A stretch of 39,928 bases of DNA, taken from positions 1-39,928 of the forward strand of contig JAPLFO010000089.1 in assembly GCA_026390635.1 (NCBI GenBank), in the 5' to 3' direction. Made by a program: the position numbers and the translations under genes. Shown here one piece after another: positions 9,313 to 17,376 of this stretch. This DNA is from Ignavibacteriales bacterium (lineage in GTDB: Bacteria; Bacteroidota; Ignavibacteria; UBA10030; UBA8401). Under the pieces are notes generated by a model. It saw only the letters and a program-made list of their open reading frames with translations, was not told the DNA's origin and did no database searches. Position 1 is the stretch's first letter. Each line of letters starts with the position of its first letter.

Positions 9313-10920
9313 GTGAATACGAACGCCAACGAAGGTCTGCAAACGCTTCGACGCTCAACCGCCGGTCTGGAACCGTATAGCGGCGTCTGGGATGCCGGTA
9401 CGGCTTCCCATCTTCTCCGGCGCACAACATTCGGACCGCTCAGAAGCGACATTGTCGCGCTCCAGCAGAAAACGGCGAGCGGCGCCGTCGATCTGCTTCT
9501 TGCTCCTCTTCCCGAAGAAACATCGCAGCCGCTGTCCGTTGACAGCCGGGATATTGTTCCGGTGGGTCAGACATGGGTGGACGCCATCGCCAAGGATCCG
9601 CTTTCCACCTTCAATCCGGTGGGACTGCGGATGAACTCACTCCGTTCCTGGTGGATAGGACTGATGCTTAATCAGCAGTTGTCCCTGCGGGAGAAGATGG
9701 TGCTTTTTTGGCATAATCACTTCTCGACGGAAGTGAACAGTGTCGGGGATCCGCGTTTCACGTATCGTCATGCGGTCCTGCTGAGAAAAAATGCATTGGG
9801 CAATTATAAGGAACTGGTTCGTCAAATCAGCACTGACGGCAACATGCTTCGCTATCTCAACGGCAATACAAACACAAAAACAAGTCCAAACGAAAACTAC
9901 GGCCGCGAGCTGCAGGAGTTGTTCACCATCGGCAAGGGACCGGAAATCTCTTCCGGCGATTACACCAACTATACTGAGGCCGATGTCAAAGCGGCAGCGC
10001 GTGTCTTCACCGGATGGAAGGATTTTACACAGGCGGACGGAACGGTAAGCGCCGTGACGTCGGTATTCGATGCAACCAAACACGATTCCGCCAACAAGCA
10101 ATTCTCTGCCGATTATGGATCTGCGGTTGTCACCGGAGGGGTGGATGGGGCGAAGGAAATTGATGATCTCCTCAACATCATCTTTTCACAACCGGAAACG
10201 GCAAAATATATTTGCAGAAAACTGTACCGTTGGTTTGTCTACTATGCAATCGACGATTGGACGGAAACAAATATTATTGCACCGCTTGCCGCAACGCTCC
10301 GCGGGAATAACTACAACATCGCTCCGGTTTTGCGTCAGCTCTTCACAAGCGCCCATTTTTATGATCCTCTCAACAGGGCGTGCATGATTAAGAATCCCAT
10401 CGATTTCCTCGTCGGAGCGTACAGGCAATGTCAGGTTGCGATATCCTCCACCGATATCGCCAAACAGTACACAGCCTGGCTTTCGCTTTGGACTCAGGCG
10501 ACTGCGATAGAAATGTCTGTCGGCGATCCGCCGAATGTCGCCGGCTGGCCTGCGTACTATCAGGCGCCCCAATTCCATGAACTCTGGATCAATTCCGATA
10601 CTCTTCCCAAGCGCCGCAAATATACGGACGCACTTGTGTACGATCCCATCGCATTGGCAAAGAGTTTTTCGGATCCGGGCAATCCTGCTGTCATCGTCGA
10701 TGAAGCTGCGCAATTTCTCTTCGCGATTTCGCTGACGGCAACTCAGAAAGAGTTCTTGAAGAATACGCTGATTCCCGGTCTTCCCGATTATGAATGGGGC
10801 GTCGAGTGGAATGCGTACCTCGCAGATCCGACGAACCAGACAAAAATCAACGCCGTAAAGACAAAGCTGCAGACTCTTTTTGGATTTATGATGGGAATGC
10901 CTGAATATCAACTCTCCTAG
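9313..10920 (+). CDS. DUF1800 family protein
   Basis: A DUF1800 protein of 535 residues. I place the start at GTG 9313 because GGAG lies 6 bases upstream (9303-9306); the frame opens at a TTG at 9265 with no such site. Family motifs run in order: 'ASHLLRRTTFGP' (near 25), 'LREKMVLFWHNHFSTE', 'NYGRELQELFTIG', 'DVKAAARVFTGW', 'KYICRKLYRWFVYY', 'SAHFYD', 'PPNVAGW' and 'MMGMPEYQLS' at the end. The biochemical role of DUF1800 is unknown, but it is repeatedly found next to DUF1501 genes, as here (245 bp upstream of one). No signal peptide is visible from either start, so export, if it occurs, may depend on a partner; that is inference. Confidence 0.85.
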   Translation: MNTNANEGLQTLRRSTAGLEPYSGVWDAGTASHLLRRTTFGPLRSDIVALQQKTASGAVDLLLAPLPEETSQPLSVDSRDIVPVGQTWVDAIAKDPLSTFNPVGLRMNSLRSWWIGLMLNQQLSLREKMVLFWHNHFSTEVNSVGDPRFTYRHAVLLRKNALGNYKELVRQISTDGNMLRYLNGNTNTKTSPNENYGRELQELFTIGKGPEISSGDYTNYTEADVKAAARVFTGWKDFTQADGTVSAVTSVFDATKHDSANKQFSADYGSAVVTGGVDGAKEIDDLLNIIFSQPETAKYICRKLYRWFVYYAIDDWTETNIIAPLAATLRGNNYNIAPVLRQLFTSAHFYDPLNRACMIKNPIDFLVGAYRQCQVAISSTDIAKQYTAWLSLWTQATAIEMSVGDPPNVAGWPAYYQAPQFHELWINSDTLPKRRKYTDALVYDPIALAKSFSDPGNPAVIVDEAAQFLFAISLTATQKEFLKNTLIPGLPDYEWGVEWNAYLADPTNQTKINAVKTKLQTLFGFMMGMPEYQLS

Positions 10921-10940
10921 AAATCTGGACGAGAAGTCCC

Positions 10941-11012
10941 GCCACTAAGACGCAAAGGCACCAATATCATGTTTTTCTAACCTTTTTCTTCGTGTCTTGG
11001 AGCCTTTGTGGC
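10941..11012. repeat. GCCAC-ended short intergenic repeat
   Basis: This lies between the DUF1800 and DUF1501 genes. It begins gccactaagacgcaaaggca and ends with its inverted-type counterpart tcttggagcctttgtggc. Similar 'gccac-aagac-caaaggcac' sequence recurs at 38675-38804, upstream of asd. The pair points to a dispersed non-coding repeat family; no coding function is seen. Confidence 0.5.
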
Positions 11013-11165
11013 AAATGACCGGTTTTCGACCACATCACCAGGTGAACGCCGGCCGAGGGCTCATCGAGAATCCGTTGTCAGATGACAATTGTCGAGAGCT
11101 TTGTTCACAGTCTATTTGTTGCGGGGAAGATTTATCTTGGGTGATTTGCATCGAAGAGGAGAAGA

Positions 11166-12761
11166 ATGAAACGAAGAGAATTCCTTCAATATACAATACC
11201 CGCCGTATCGATACCGCTTCTTCTCGGTGGGATGTCGTTGACCGCGTTCGGCCGATCCAGAATGCTGAACAATATTGGAGCGGTGGCAGCGAATGACCGT
11301 GTGCTTGTCCTTATCCAACTCAACGGGGGAAATGACGGCCTCAATACTGTCATTCCTCTTGATCAGTATGCTGCACTCACGGTTGCCCGCAGCAATATCC
11401 TGATTGATGCAGCAAAAGTGCTGAAACTCACCGCTGCGACCGGACTTCATCCGTCAATGACCGGGTTGCAGACGATGTACACTGCGGGCAAACTGGCGGT
11501 TGTGCAGGGTGTCAGCTATCCCAGCCCGAATCTCTCCCATTTCCGTGCAACCGATATCTGGTTGACGGGCTCGGATTCGAACAAGTATCTTTCAACAGGC
11601 TGGGCAGGGCGGTATTTGAATGAGGAATTTGCTTCCTACCCCACGGGCTATCCGAATACGACGATGCCCGATCCGTTGGCAATTCAAATTGGTTCGGTGG
11701 TTTCTCCCGGATTTCAGGGGCCGGCAGTTTCGATGGGAATGGCGATCACGGATCCCAATTCGACGTACCTTCTTCCCGGCGGATCGGATACGCCGCCCAA
11801 TACGCCGGCAGGTCATGAATTAACATTTGTCCGGCAGATAGCACAACAGACTCAGGCGTATTCATCGGGCATAAAAGCCGCAGCCGCCAAAGGAAAAAAC
11901 AAATCCGTGCTCTATCCCTCGGCAGGACAAAACTTACTCGCGGATCAATTGAAAATTGTTGCCCAGTTGATTGCCGGAGGGCTCAAGACGAAAATCTATA
12001 TGGTAAATCTGGGAGGATTCGATACGCACTCGGCGCAGGTAAGTACGAGCGGCAGCACGGACACCGGTACGCATGCAACGCTGCTGGGGAAACTCTCAGC
12101 CGCGATCTTTGCATTTCAGGACGATCTTACACTTCTGGGTATCGATGACAGAGTCGTCGGAATGACCTTTTCAGAATTCGGCCGGCGGATTAAATCCAAT
12201 GCAAGCTTCGGTACCGATCACGGAACTGCCGCGCCCGTCTTCCTCTTCGGATCGAATGCAAACGGTGGTATTCTCGGATCCAATCCCTCGATTCCTTCGA
12301 ATGCAGGAACCGGTGACAATCTTAGTATGCAATTCGACTATCGGTCTCTTTACGTGACGTTGCTCAAGAATTGGTTTGGTGCGTCTCCTTCAATGCTGGC
12401 AAATGCGATCACAAGCTACGCTTCGACGCCGGTGCCCGCAGTATCTCTCATAAAACCGTCAGCGGCTCTCGATGTGAGCGGCCAATCGCTTGCGCCGGTC
12501 TCGACTGTGCTCGAACAGAATTATCCCAATCCTTTCAATCCCGCCACTCAGATACAGTTTAGTCTCGCTTCTTCCGGGTATGTCGTTCTGTCGGTTTGCA
12601 ATGTGAACGGCCGTGAAGTAGCGCGGCTGGTCGATAGACACCTCGAGGCCGGACAGCATTCGATCCAATGGAACGCCGCGGGCTTGCCGAGCGGAGCATA
12701 TTTCTACACACTGCAGGCCGGAAGTTTCAGACAGGTGCGGAAACTTATGCTGATGAAGTAG
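11166..12761 (+). CDS. DUF1501 protein with Tat-like signal and T9SS sorting domain
   Basis: A 531-residue protein of the DUF1501 group, which shares the alkaline-phosphatase/sulfatase fold. AGGAG sits just upstream of the ATG. The N-terminus 'MKRREFLQYTIPAVSIPLLL' carries an RRxFL twin-arginine motif and a moderately hydrophobic stretch. 'RVLVLIQLNGGNDGLNTVIPLDQYAALTVAR' is the classic start of the domain, followed by 'GLHPSM', 'LSHFRATDIW', 'MVNLGGFDTHSAQ', 'MTFSEFGRRIKSNASFGTDHG' and 'APVFLFG'. The conserved His and Asp residues probably bind metal. From about residue 448 ('LEQNYPNPFNPATQ' to 'RKLMLMK') it has a T9SS tail. It is probably co-transcribed with the DUF1800 gene. Substrate unknown. 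Confidence 0.87.
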   Translation: MKRREFLQYTIPAVSIPLLLGGMSLTAFGRSRMLNNIGAVAANDRVLVLIQLNGGNDGLNTVIPLDQYAALTVARSNILIDAAKVLKLTAATGLHPSMTGLQTMYTAGKLAVVQGVSYPSPNLSHFRATDIWLTGSDSNKYLSTGWAGRYLNEEFASYPTGYPNTTMPDPLAIQIGSVVSPGFQGPAVSMGMAITDPNSTYLLPGGSDTPPNTPAGHELTFVRQIAQQTQAYSSGIKAAAAKGKNKSVLYPSAGQNLLADQLKIVAQLIAGGLKTKIYMVNLGGFDTHSAQVSTSGSTDTGTHATLLGKLSAAIFAFQDDLTLLGIDDRVVGMTFSEFGRRIKSNASFGTDHGTAAPVFLFGSNANGGILGSNPSIPSNAGTGDNLSMQFDYRSLYVTLLKNWFGASPSMLANAITSYASTPVPAVSLIKPSAALDVSGQSLAPVSTVLEQNYPNPFNPATQIQFSLASSGYVVLSVCNVNGREVARLVDRHLEAGQHSIQWNAAGLPSGAYFYTLQAGSFRQVRKLMLMK

Positions 12762-12882
12762 AATCGGAGCCCGCCGAATGTCCGAAAGGCTTGCTGCTTT
12801 CCGATGATATTGAGGCAGAGGATGCGGATGACGATCATATGTATCTGCCTCGATGCTGACGGCGTTGCCCGCGAGCGATCTA

Positions 12883-13920
12883 TCAATAAAGAACAATGAT
12901 TCTATTCATGATGATGTCCAGCGTCGTGTACCATTGCTCGTTTGCTGTTGAACCGGAAACGCCGCGCCAGATATTCGTGGCGACAACAATCAGTCGAATA
13001 TCAGGCACAACGACGATGAACTGCCCACCATAGCCGTTGGCGAGGAAATAATTGTGGGAGTGAATATTCCCGGTCCACCAGAAGTATCCATATCCTGACG
13101 TGAACGGTTGAGCATTGTTGGTTGCGATTTTGAAGGACGATGCTTTCGCAATCCAATCCTCGGAGACAATCCGGATGCCGTTGTACATCCCTTTGTTCAA
13201 ATACAGTTGACCGATTTTCAACATATCGTACGGCGTCAGGTTGAGTCCGGCGGCACCATTGGCCATCTCGCGCTTGTCGGTTTCCCAGCCGGGATCTGCG
13301 ATGCCGAGCGGTTGGAAAAGGTACTGCTTTGCGAACGCAACAGTTGATATTCCGGCGGCCTGTGTGAGTATTGCCGACGCTAAATGCGCCACGCCCGAGT
13401 CATAGTTGAAAACCTGTCCGTGTCCCCGGATCATTGATTTGTTCAGTGTGTAGGCGAGTTGGTCGGGAGCGCTGACCCAGCTGTTATACTCCGACACATT
13501 GGCAAGTTCATTTCCTGCGAAGCCTGCGCTCATGGAAAGCACATCGGAGATTTTGATATTCGCTTTTGCAGAATCGATAGATCCGACAAAGGGCTGGAGG
13601 TAACTTCCGATGGTGTAATCTTCCGATGGAACATATCCTTTGTCGATGGCTATTCCGATCAGCGTGGCCATCACACTCTTTGTTACGGAACGCACATCGT
13701 GCGGAGACAAAGAATCTCCCGGGTGGAAGTACTGTTCCTTCATGATGCGGCTGTCTTTGTACACGATCAGGCACTTCAGGTTCGGATTTTGCGAGGCAAG
13801 TGAAAAAGCCTCATCGAGTGCGGTTGAGGATTCTCCCGAATCCACCGATTTCTCTTTGCATGAAGAACAAAGGAGTAGAAGGAAGAGAGGGAATGAAAGC
13901 AGCAAGGTTCTCATCTTCAT
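12883..13920 (-). CDS. Serine hydrolase of the class C beta-lactamase/PBP fold, lipoprotein
   Basis: A 345-residue protein with a lipoprotein-type N-terminus ('MKMRTLLLSFPLFLLLLCSSC', likely lipidated at Cys21). The SxxK nucleophile motif is Ser78-Val-Thr-Lys81 in 'DVRSVTKSVMATLIGIA'. 'VFNYDSGVAHLASAILTQAAG' corresponds to the YxN region, here Tyr-Asp-Ser. 'LANGYGGQFIVVVPDIRLIVVATN' stands where the KTG-like strand would be. 'MLKIGQLYLNKGMYNGIRIVSEDWI' is typical of the Pfam 'Beta-lactamase' group, which includes esterases, D-aminopeptidases and other hydrolases as well as beta-lactamases. Antibiotic resistance should not be assumed. The gene is convergent with the DUF1501 gene and 60 bp after the next minus-strand gene, so the two may be co-transcribed. 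Confidence 0.85.
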   Translation of the reverse strand: MKMRTLLLSFPLFLLLLCSSCKEKSVDSGESSTALDEAFSLASQNPNLKCLIVYKDSRIMKEQYFHPGDSLSPHDVRSVTKSVMATLIGIAIDKGYVPSEDYTIGSYLQPFVGSIDSAKANIKISDVLSMSAGFAGNELANVSEYNSWVSAPDQLAYTLNKSMIRGHGQVFNYDSGVAHLASAILTQAAGISTVAFAKQYLFQPLGIADPGWETDKREMANGAAGLNLTPYDMLKIGQLYLNKGMYNGIRIVSEDWIAKASSFKIATNNAQPFTSGYGYFWWTGNIHSHNYFLANGYGGQFIVVVPDIRLIVVATNIWRGVSGSTANEQWYTTLDIIMNRIIVLY

Positions 13921-13980
13921 GGTAATTCCCGTTTTCTCAATATGGATGGAAAATTGTACGGATGTTCTGTTCGGATTTTG

Positions 13981-14667
13981 TCACTGCAACAGAACCCAAT
14001 TCTTTAGTATTCCCTCCGTCGCAAAGGTCTCTCCATTACATCCAAGTGGATCGGCATCACGTGCTTCCCTGGAAATGATGCAGTCGCCTCGCAAACCGAT
14101 CCCACGCGCCGTGTACTGATGAAGGACGGAGTCATCCATAGCATCGAAGTAGGATGTCAGCTGCCACTGGTCTGAGACCGAGCGCCCGATAGCGATATCC
14201 GACATCGTTTGAGAGCCGATATGAGCGCCGATCTGCTGCCCGGCATTCACGGTGTCTCCAAGCGAAATTGATTTCAGCATTGCGACATGGAAGATGATAA
14301 CCGTTACCGTTGGCTGTGCGAACGGCCGGATGTGAATTTGTGTTCCCGCCCACTCGTCGTACATCTTCACAATCACGCCGCGTACCGGAGAGAATAGTCT
14401 GACAGCTGCCCAGTCGACATTGCTCTTCGGCTGGAAATAGTGCTTCATGCTGCGGCAATGCTCAAAAGCATCCGAATAGTCATGGCCGATGCCGGATCGG
14501 AACTTTGAAATGCGTTCGATTTTGTCGAGTTCAATATAATTACTGTGAATAAAATGCACCGTGTCGGAAGCAGGGGATTGCGTTTCAGCGGAGGAAGAAG
14601 GATTGCTCTCTTCCTTCTTGCAGGAAATAAAAAAGAGTGTCAGAATGATGCAGAAGACGTTCTTCAT
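13981..14667 (-). CDS. Lipoprotein with M23 (LytM)-like domain
   Basis: A 228-residue protein with a lipoprotein signal ('MKNVFCIILTLFFISC', Cys16) and a short polar linker. The rest looks like the M23/LytM beta fold: 'FRSGIGHDYSDAFEHCRSMKHYF' resembles the HxxxD metal segment, 'SPVRGVIVKMYDEW' the glucose-permease-like 'PVxGxV' strand, and 'VTVIIFHVAMLKSISLGDTVNAGQQIGAHIG' the 'xHL...vkxGdxVkaGqxIG' strand. The usual HxH is only partly kept ('FHV'), so catalytic activity is uncertain and it may be a degenerate, binding version. It lies 60 bp upstream of the serine hydrolase gene on the same strand; a cell-wall or peptide theme is possible. No clear ribosome binding site was seen. Confidence 0.6.
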   Translation of the reverse strand: MKNVFCIILTLFFISCKKEESNPSSSAETQSPASDTVHFIHSNYIELDKIERISKFRSGIGHDYSDAFEHCRSMKHYFQPKSNVDWAAVRLFSPVRGVIVKMYDEWAGTQIHIRPFAQPTVTVIIFHVAMLKSISLGDTVNAGQQIGAHIGSQTMSDIAIGRSVSDQWQLTSYFDAMDDSVLHQYTARGIGLRGDCIISREARDADPLGCNGETFATEGILKNWVLLQ

Positions 14668-14821
14668 GGAAAATTATAATAATTATATCCGCCATTATCC
14701 ATGTGCCGCCTGAACAATTCTGGTCCAGAGATGCGATCGAAAACCGGCCATTTGCCGCAAAGAACGGCAGACTGGACTTTTCGTCGAGATTTCTAAAGAT
14801 CGGAGCCCATTCGTTCGGATC

Positions 14822-15499
14822 TTAGTTTGCTGATGATTGAGTGTGGGATACACTCCGTGATTGAATATGCCGCGACAGCTTTCCCCACTGATCGGTGAAG
14901 ACGAACTCTTCCAGCGGCTTCCGTGAGCGAGGCGCCCGCTCCCGTTTCTGCAAATCCTCCGGAAGTCCGTCGGCTTGATCGGGATAGCCGACAGCGAATA
15001 TAACGACGGGCACAAATCCTTCCGGAATCGGATACTGTTGTATCACTTTGACAGGATCGAACCCTCCCATTTGGTGGACAGCGAGGCCGATTGCTGTCGC
15101 TTGTACTGACAGCGATGCGATCGATTGTCCGAGGTCATACCATGAATGTTGATACGCTTGCCCGTTTCTGCTGTAGGTTGTTCTTGCCAGCGCCAGCACG
15201 AGCAACGGGGCCTTTGCGGCCCATCGCTGATTGCCTTCGGCGAGGGAGTCATGCAGGGCGGAGTAGGCGATGGAATCTTCTTTTGCTGCGACGATGAAAT
15301 ACCATGGCTGTTCGTTTGCCGACGAGGGAGACCAGCGTGCCGCTTCGAAGAGTTTTGTGATTGTGTCCGGTTCAATAGTTCGATCTGAAAATGCCCGCGG
15401 ACTTCTGCGATTTGCCAGCAACTCATGAATTTCGGCCTGCGTGTTGAGCCGAGCAGGAATGAATGTGCTGTCGCTTGTGAATTCTGTCTGTGTTGTCAT
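14822..15499 (-). CDS. Nitroreductase family FMN oxidoreductase
   Basis: A 225-residue flavoprotein of the nitroreductase fold, expected to reduce nitro-aromatics, quinones or similar substrates with NAD(P)H. The N-terminal FMN-binding segment 'ELLANRRSPRAFSDRTIEPD' is typical. 'LFEAARWSPSSANEQPWYFIVA' and 'LGQSIASLSVQATAIGLAVHQMGGFDPVKV' are further family motifs, and 'VPVVIFAVGYPDQADGLPEDLQKRERAPRSRKPLEEFVF' is the usual C-terminal part, read in order. Its ATG overlaps the stop of the upstream MarR gene by 4 bp, so the two are translationally coupled and the regulator probably controls this enzyme. No signal peptide; cytoplasmic. Confidence 0.92.
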   Translation of the reverse strand: MTTQTEFTSDSTFIPARLNTQAEIHELLANRRSPRAFSDRTIEPDTITKLFEAARWSPSSANEQPWYFIVAAKEDSIAYSALHDSLAEGNQRWAAKAPLLVLALARTTYSRNGQAYQHSWYDLGQSIASLSVQATAIGLAVHQMGGFDPVKVIQQYPIPEGFVPVVIFAVGYPDQADGLPEDLQKRERAPRSRKPLEEFVFTDQWGKLSRHIQSRSVSHTQSSAN

Positions 15500-15954
15500 T
15501 GCTTCTCCTTTAGTCCCAGTCCAAGTTTTTTTAGTAATGTTGAAAGCCGGAGTTGTTCTTCTTCTGTCAGCACAGAAGCCAACTCGGTGACTCTGGTTGC
15601 ATGTTTCTGGAAAATCGTTTGAAATGTAGTGTGACCCTTGTGTGTCAGCTGTACCGTAATCATGCGGCGGTCATCGCTGCTGCGGATGCGTTCGATGAAT
15701 CCATCCTTCTCCAGGTTGTCGAGAATCACCGTGACGCAGCCGCCGGTGACGAGCGAGCGTTTTGCAATCTTGCCGGTATTAAGGGGTCCCAAATGGCCCA
15801 GCATCTCCAGCACTCCAAATTGAGGCTGGGTCAATCCATAGGACTCAATGTCCCTTCCCGTGAGCCGGCCGAATGTCGTCGATGCCCGGGCGAGTTTCAC
15901 CCACATCGAAAGAGCCAGATCAACTTTCTTTCCGTAGTGTTCTGTGGTCTTCAT
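15496..15954 (-). CDS. MarR family transcriptional regulator
   Basis: A 152-residue winged-helix regulator. The core shows 'GLTQPQFGVLEMLGHLGPLNTGKIAKRSLVTGGCVTVILDNLEKDGFIERIRSSDDRR' in order: helix-turn-helix, recognition helix, then the wing with the family 'SSDDRRM' signature and 'VQLTHKG'. A strong AGGAAGGA precedes the ATG. It is the first gene of a two-gene unit with the nitroreductase. In the 99-bp upstream gap, GTTTAAAC (15998-16005) in an AT-rich context is a candidate operator, weakly supported. By analogy with other MarR-nitroreductase pairs it may respond to quinones or electrophiles and repress the operon. A single Cys in the recognition-helix region ('TGGCVTV') could act as a redox sensor; that is inference. 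Confidence 0.9.
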   Translation of the reverse strand: MKTTEHYGKKVDLALSMWVKLARASTTFGRLTGRDIESYGLTQPQFGVLEMLGHLGPLNTGKIAKRSLVTGGCVTVILDNLEKDGFIERIRSSDDRRMITVQLTHKGHTTFQTIFQKHATRVTELASVLTEEEQLRLSTLLKKLGLGLKEKQ

Positions 15955-16053
15955 TTTCCTTCCTGCTCTTCGAGTATTTCATGATTGATTATTTCAAGTT
16001 TAAACCATTAAAACCTGAATAAGGTTCCCAACCGGCAATCCTTACACCTGTCG

Positions 16054-16650
16054 TCAATCACGAGCAAATACAATGAGCGGTTCGTAATTGCCGCCATCCG
16101 CTTCTTTCAACGCTGCCAAATACTTTTTACGTGCTTCTCCGGGCTTCGTAAGAGTTGTACTTCCCCAGGTAAAGACGGGTCGATCGAATCCATGAGTGAT
16201 GATCACATCTGCCATCAGCCGAGAATGCCGCCCGTTGCCATTCGGAAAAGGGTGAATAGATACAATCCTGTGACTGAAACGTACCGCAATTTCATCCGGA
16301 GGAAATACGCTGTTGGTAATCCAATGCATGCAGTCATCGAAAAGATTTTTCAGTTCCACTGCTATCATCAGCTTGTCTATGCCAAGATTTTTGTTTGATG
16401 TTCTAGATTGTCCGGCCCAACGACATGTGTTACCGAACATTCTGTGGTGCAGTTCTCTTACAAAATCCTCCCTTAGGATCTTTTCGACTGTAAATGTTCT
16501 GCTGATTGTCCATTTGATAGCATCTTCAATATTCAACTGCTCATACTCATCAAGCTCTCCGCGCTTGGTGATGCTGTGAATCAATAACCCTTCACGTTCG
16601 TCATCATCGATCGGTGTCTGGCCGTCGCTGTACTCGAAATCTAATCCCAT
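16054..16650 (-). CDS. Fic domain protein, 'mobile mystery protein B' type
   Basis: A 198-residue Fic/DOC protein. The catalytic loop HPFPNGNGRHSR is complete at residues 133-144, with the essential His133, so nucleotide transfer (usually AMP from ATP to a hydroxyl of a target protein) is plausible. The N-terminal helix region ('DDDEREGLLIHSITKRGELDEYEQLN') is that of the mobile mystery protein B family. A clear (S/T)xxxE(G/N) inhibitory motif is not visible there; 'DDEREG' keeps Glu-Gly but lacks the Ser/Thr. The start overlaps the end of the XRE gene by 10 bp, so the two are co-translated. The pair behaves in genomes like a mobile toxin-antitoxin-like cassette; the target is unknown. Confidence 0.88.
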   Translation of the reverse strand: MGLDFEYSDGQTPIDDDEREGLLIHSITKRGELDEYEQLNIEDAIKWTISRTFTVEKILREDFVRELHHRMFGNTCRWAGQSRTSNKNLGIDKLMIAVELKNLFDDCMHWITNSVFPPDEIAVRFSHRIVSIHPFPNGNGRHSRLMADVIITHGFDRPVFTWGSTTLTKPGEARKKYLAALKEADGGNYEPLIVFARD

Positions 16651-17105
16651 AAGAACTTCGGCATCTCGATTTGCAGACTTTCGGCCCTGTCTTTGATTGC
16701 CTGTGCAATCCTCTCCGGGCTGTTTTCCTGTTCTTCAAGTTTCATTGAGTGTGACGTTCTCATAACGAGGTCCTCTGCAACTTCCAAAGCCCGCTTTTCA
16801 ATCATCTTTTTGATTGTTTGTTCTTTTGGAATGAATCCGTACACAAATCGAAGATCCAGCGATTCGCCGACTTCCATCAGTTTTTTTATGGTGATGTTTT
16901 TATGTTCCTCCCGCTCTTCGATTTCCCTTGTACTCGGCACAGTTTTGTTAATGCGCCGGGCAAGCTGAGTCAACGACATGTTCAATGCCGTTCTAATTGC
17001 ATATATCCATCCCTTCGGGGGAACATCAAAATCGTTTAGGACGGCGAGTTTTTGCAGCTTTCTATCAAGCTGATCAATGGCAAGCTTTCTATCTAAAGGC
17101 AACAT
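16641..17105 (-). CDS. XRE-type regulator, 'mobile mystery protein A' type
   Basis: A 154-residue protein with a helix-turn-helix at about 30-80 ('GWIYAIRTALNMSLTQLARRINKTVPSTREIEEREEHKNITIKKL' in sequence). Family features are the N-terminal 'QLDRKLQKL' helix and 'DLRFVYGFIPKEQTIKKMIEKRA'. It is always paired with the Fic-type protein B in this family, and here it precedes it with a 10-bp overlap. A sigma70-like promoter and two near-identical palindromes lie immediately upstream, one ending 1 base before the ATG. This strongly suggests that it represses its own operon. AAGG about 10 bases before the ATG is the ribosome binding site and lies inside the proximal palindrome. Confidence 0.88.
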   Translation of the reverse strand: MLPLDRKLAIDQLDRKLQKLAVLNDFDVPPKGWIYAIRTALNMSLTQLARRINKTVPSTREIEEREEHKNITIKKLMEVGESLDLRFVYGFIPKEQTIKKMIEKRALEVAEDLVMRTSHSMKLEEQENSPERIAQAIKDRAESLQIEMPKFLWD

Positions 17106-17106
17106 T

Positions 17107-17119
17107 AGGTTATATCCTT
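17107..17119 (-). promoter_or_regulatory. Proximal operator-like palindrome of the XRE/Fic operon
   Basis: aggttatatcctt on the plus strand is an imperfect copy of the perfect palindrome 52 bp further upstream. It overlaps the ribosome binding site of the XRE gene, so a bound repressor could block translation initiation or transcript elongation. Assignment as the binding site of the XRE protein is inference. Confidence 0.5.
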
Positions 17120-17133
17120 AATATGATATTATT

Positions 17134-17162
17134 AATATATGGTAATAGCCATATATTGTCAA
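17134..17162 (-). promoter_or_regulatory. Sigma70-like promoter of the XRE/Fic operon
   Basis: On the minus strand TTGACA (17162-17157) is followed after exactly 17 bp by TATATT (17139-17134), a near-consensus promoter reading toward the XRE gene. The spacer contains the small palindrome ATATGG...CCATAT. Confidence 0.6.
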
Positions 17163-17169
17163 GTGAAAT

Positions 17170-17185
17170 TAAGGTTATAACCTTA
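17170..17185 (-). promoter_or_regulatory. Distal operator-like palindrome of the XRE/Fic operon
   Basis: taaggttataacctta is a perfect 16-bp palindrome just upstream of the -35 box. Together with the related site at 17107-17119 it brackets the promoter, an arrangement common in autoregulated XRE-type operons. Confidence 0.55.
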
Positions 17186-17376
17186 TTTGGTGGATTTCCC
17201 ACAAACTCCGCTGGCACAGGGCTCTCATTGGAACCAGCCAACAAAGGTCAGAAACACGGGATCCCGAAGGGACCCCCTTGGGGCTCGAATCCCGACTACG
17301 CCGGGACTTGAATTTGTTGGAACTAAGTGAGCAATGATTTTAGAAGTGTTTCCATGTGGAAATAATTCTGCAATGA

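Noticed and set aside
9020-9430. N-terminal extension of the gamma-glutamyltranspeptidase frame
   Set aside because: It precedes a proper lipoprotein signal and overlaps the divergent DUF1800 gene; the ATG at 9019 has its own ribosome binding site.
12883-13920. Calling the serine hydrolase an antibiotic-resistance beta-lactamase
   Set aside because: Only the SxxK motif is clear; the YxN and KTG positions differ, and this fold covers many esterases and peptidases.
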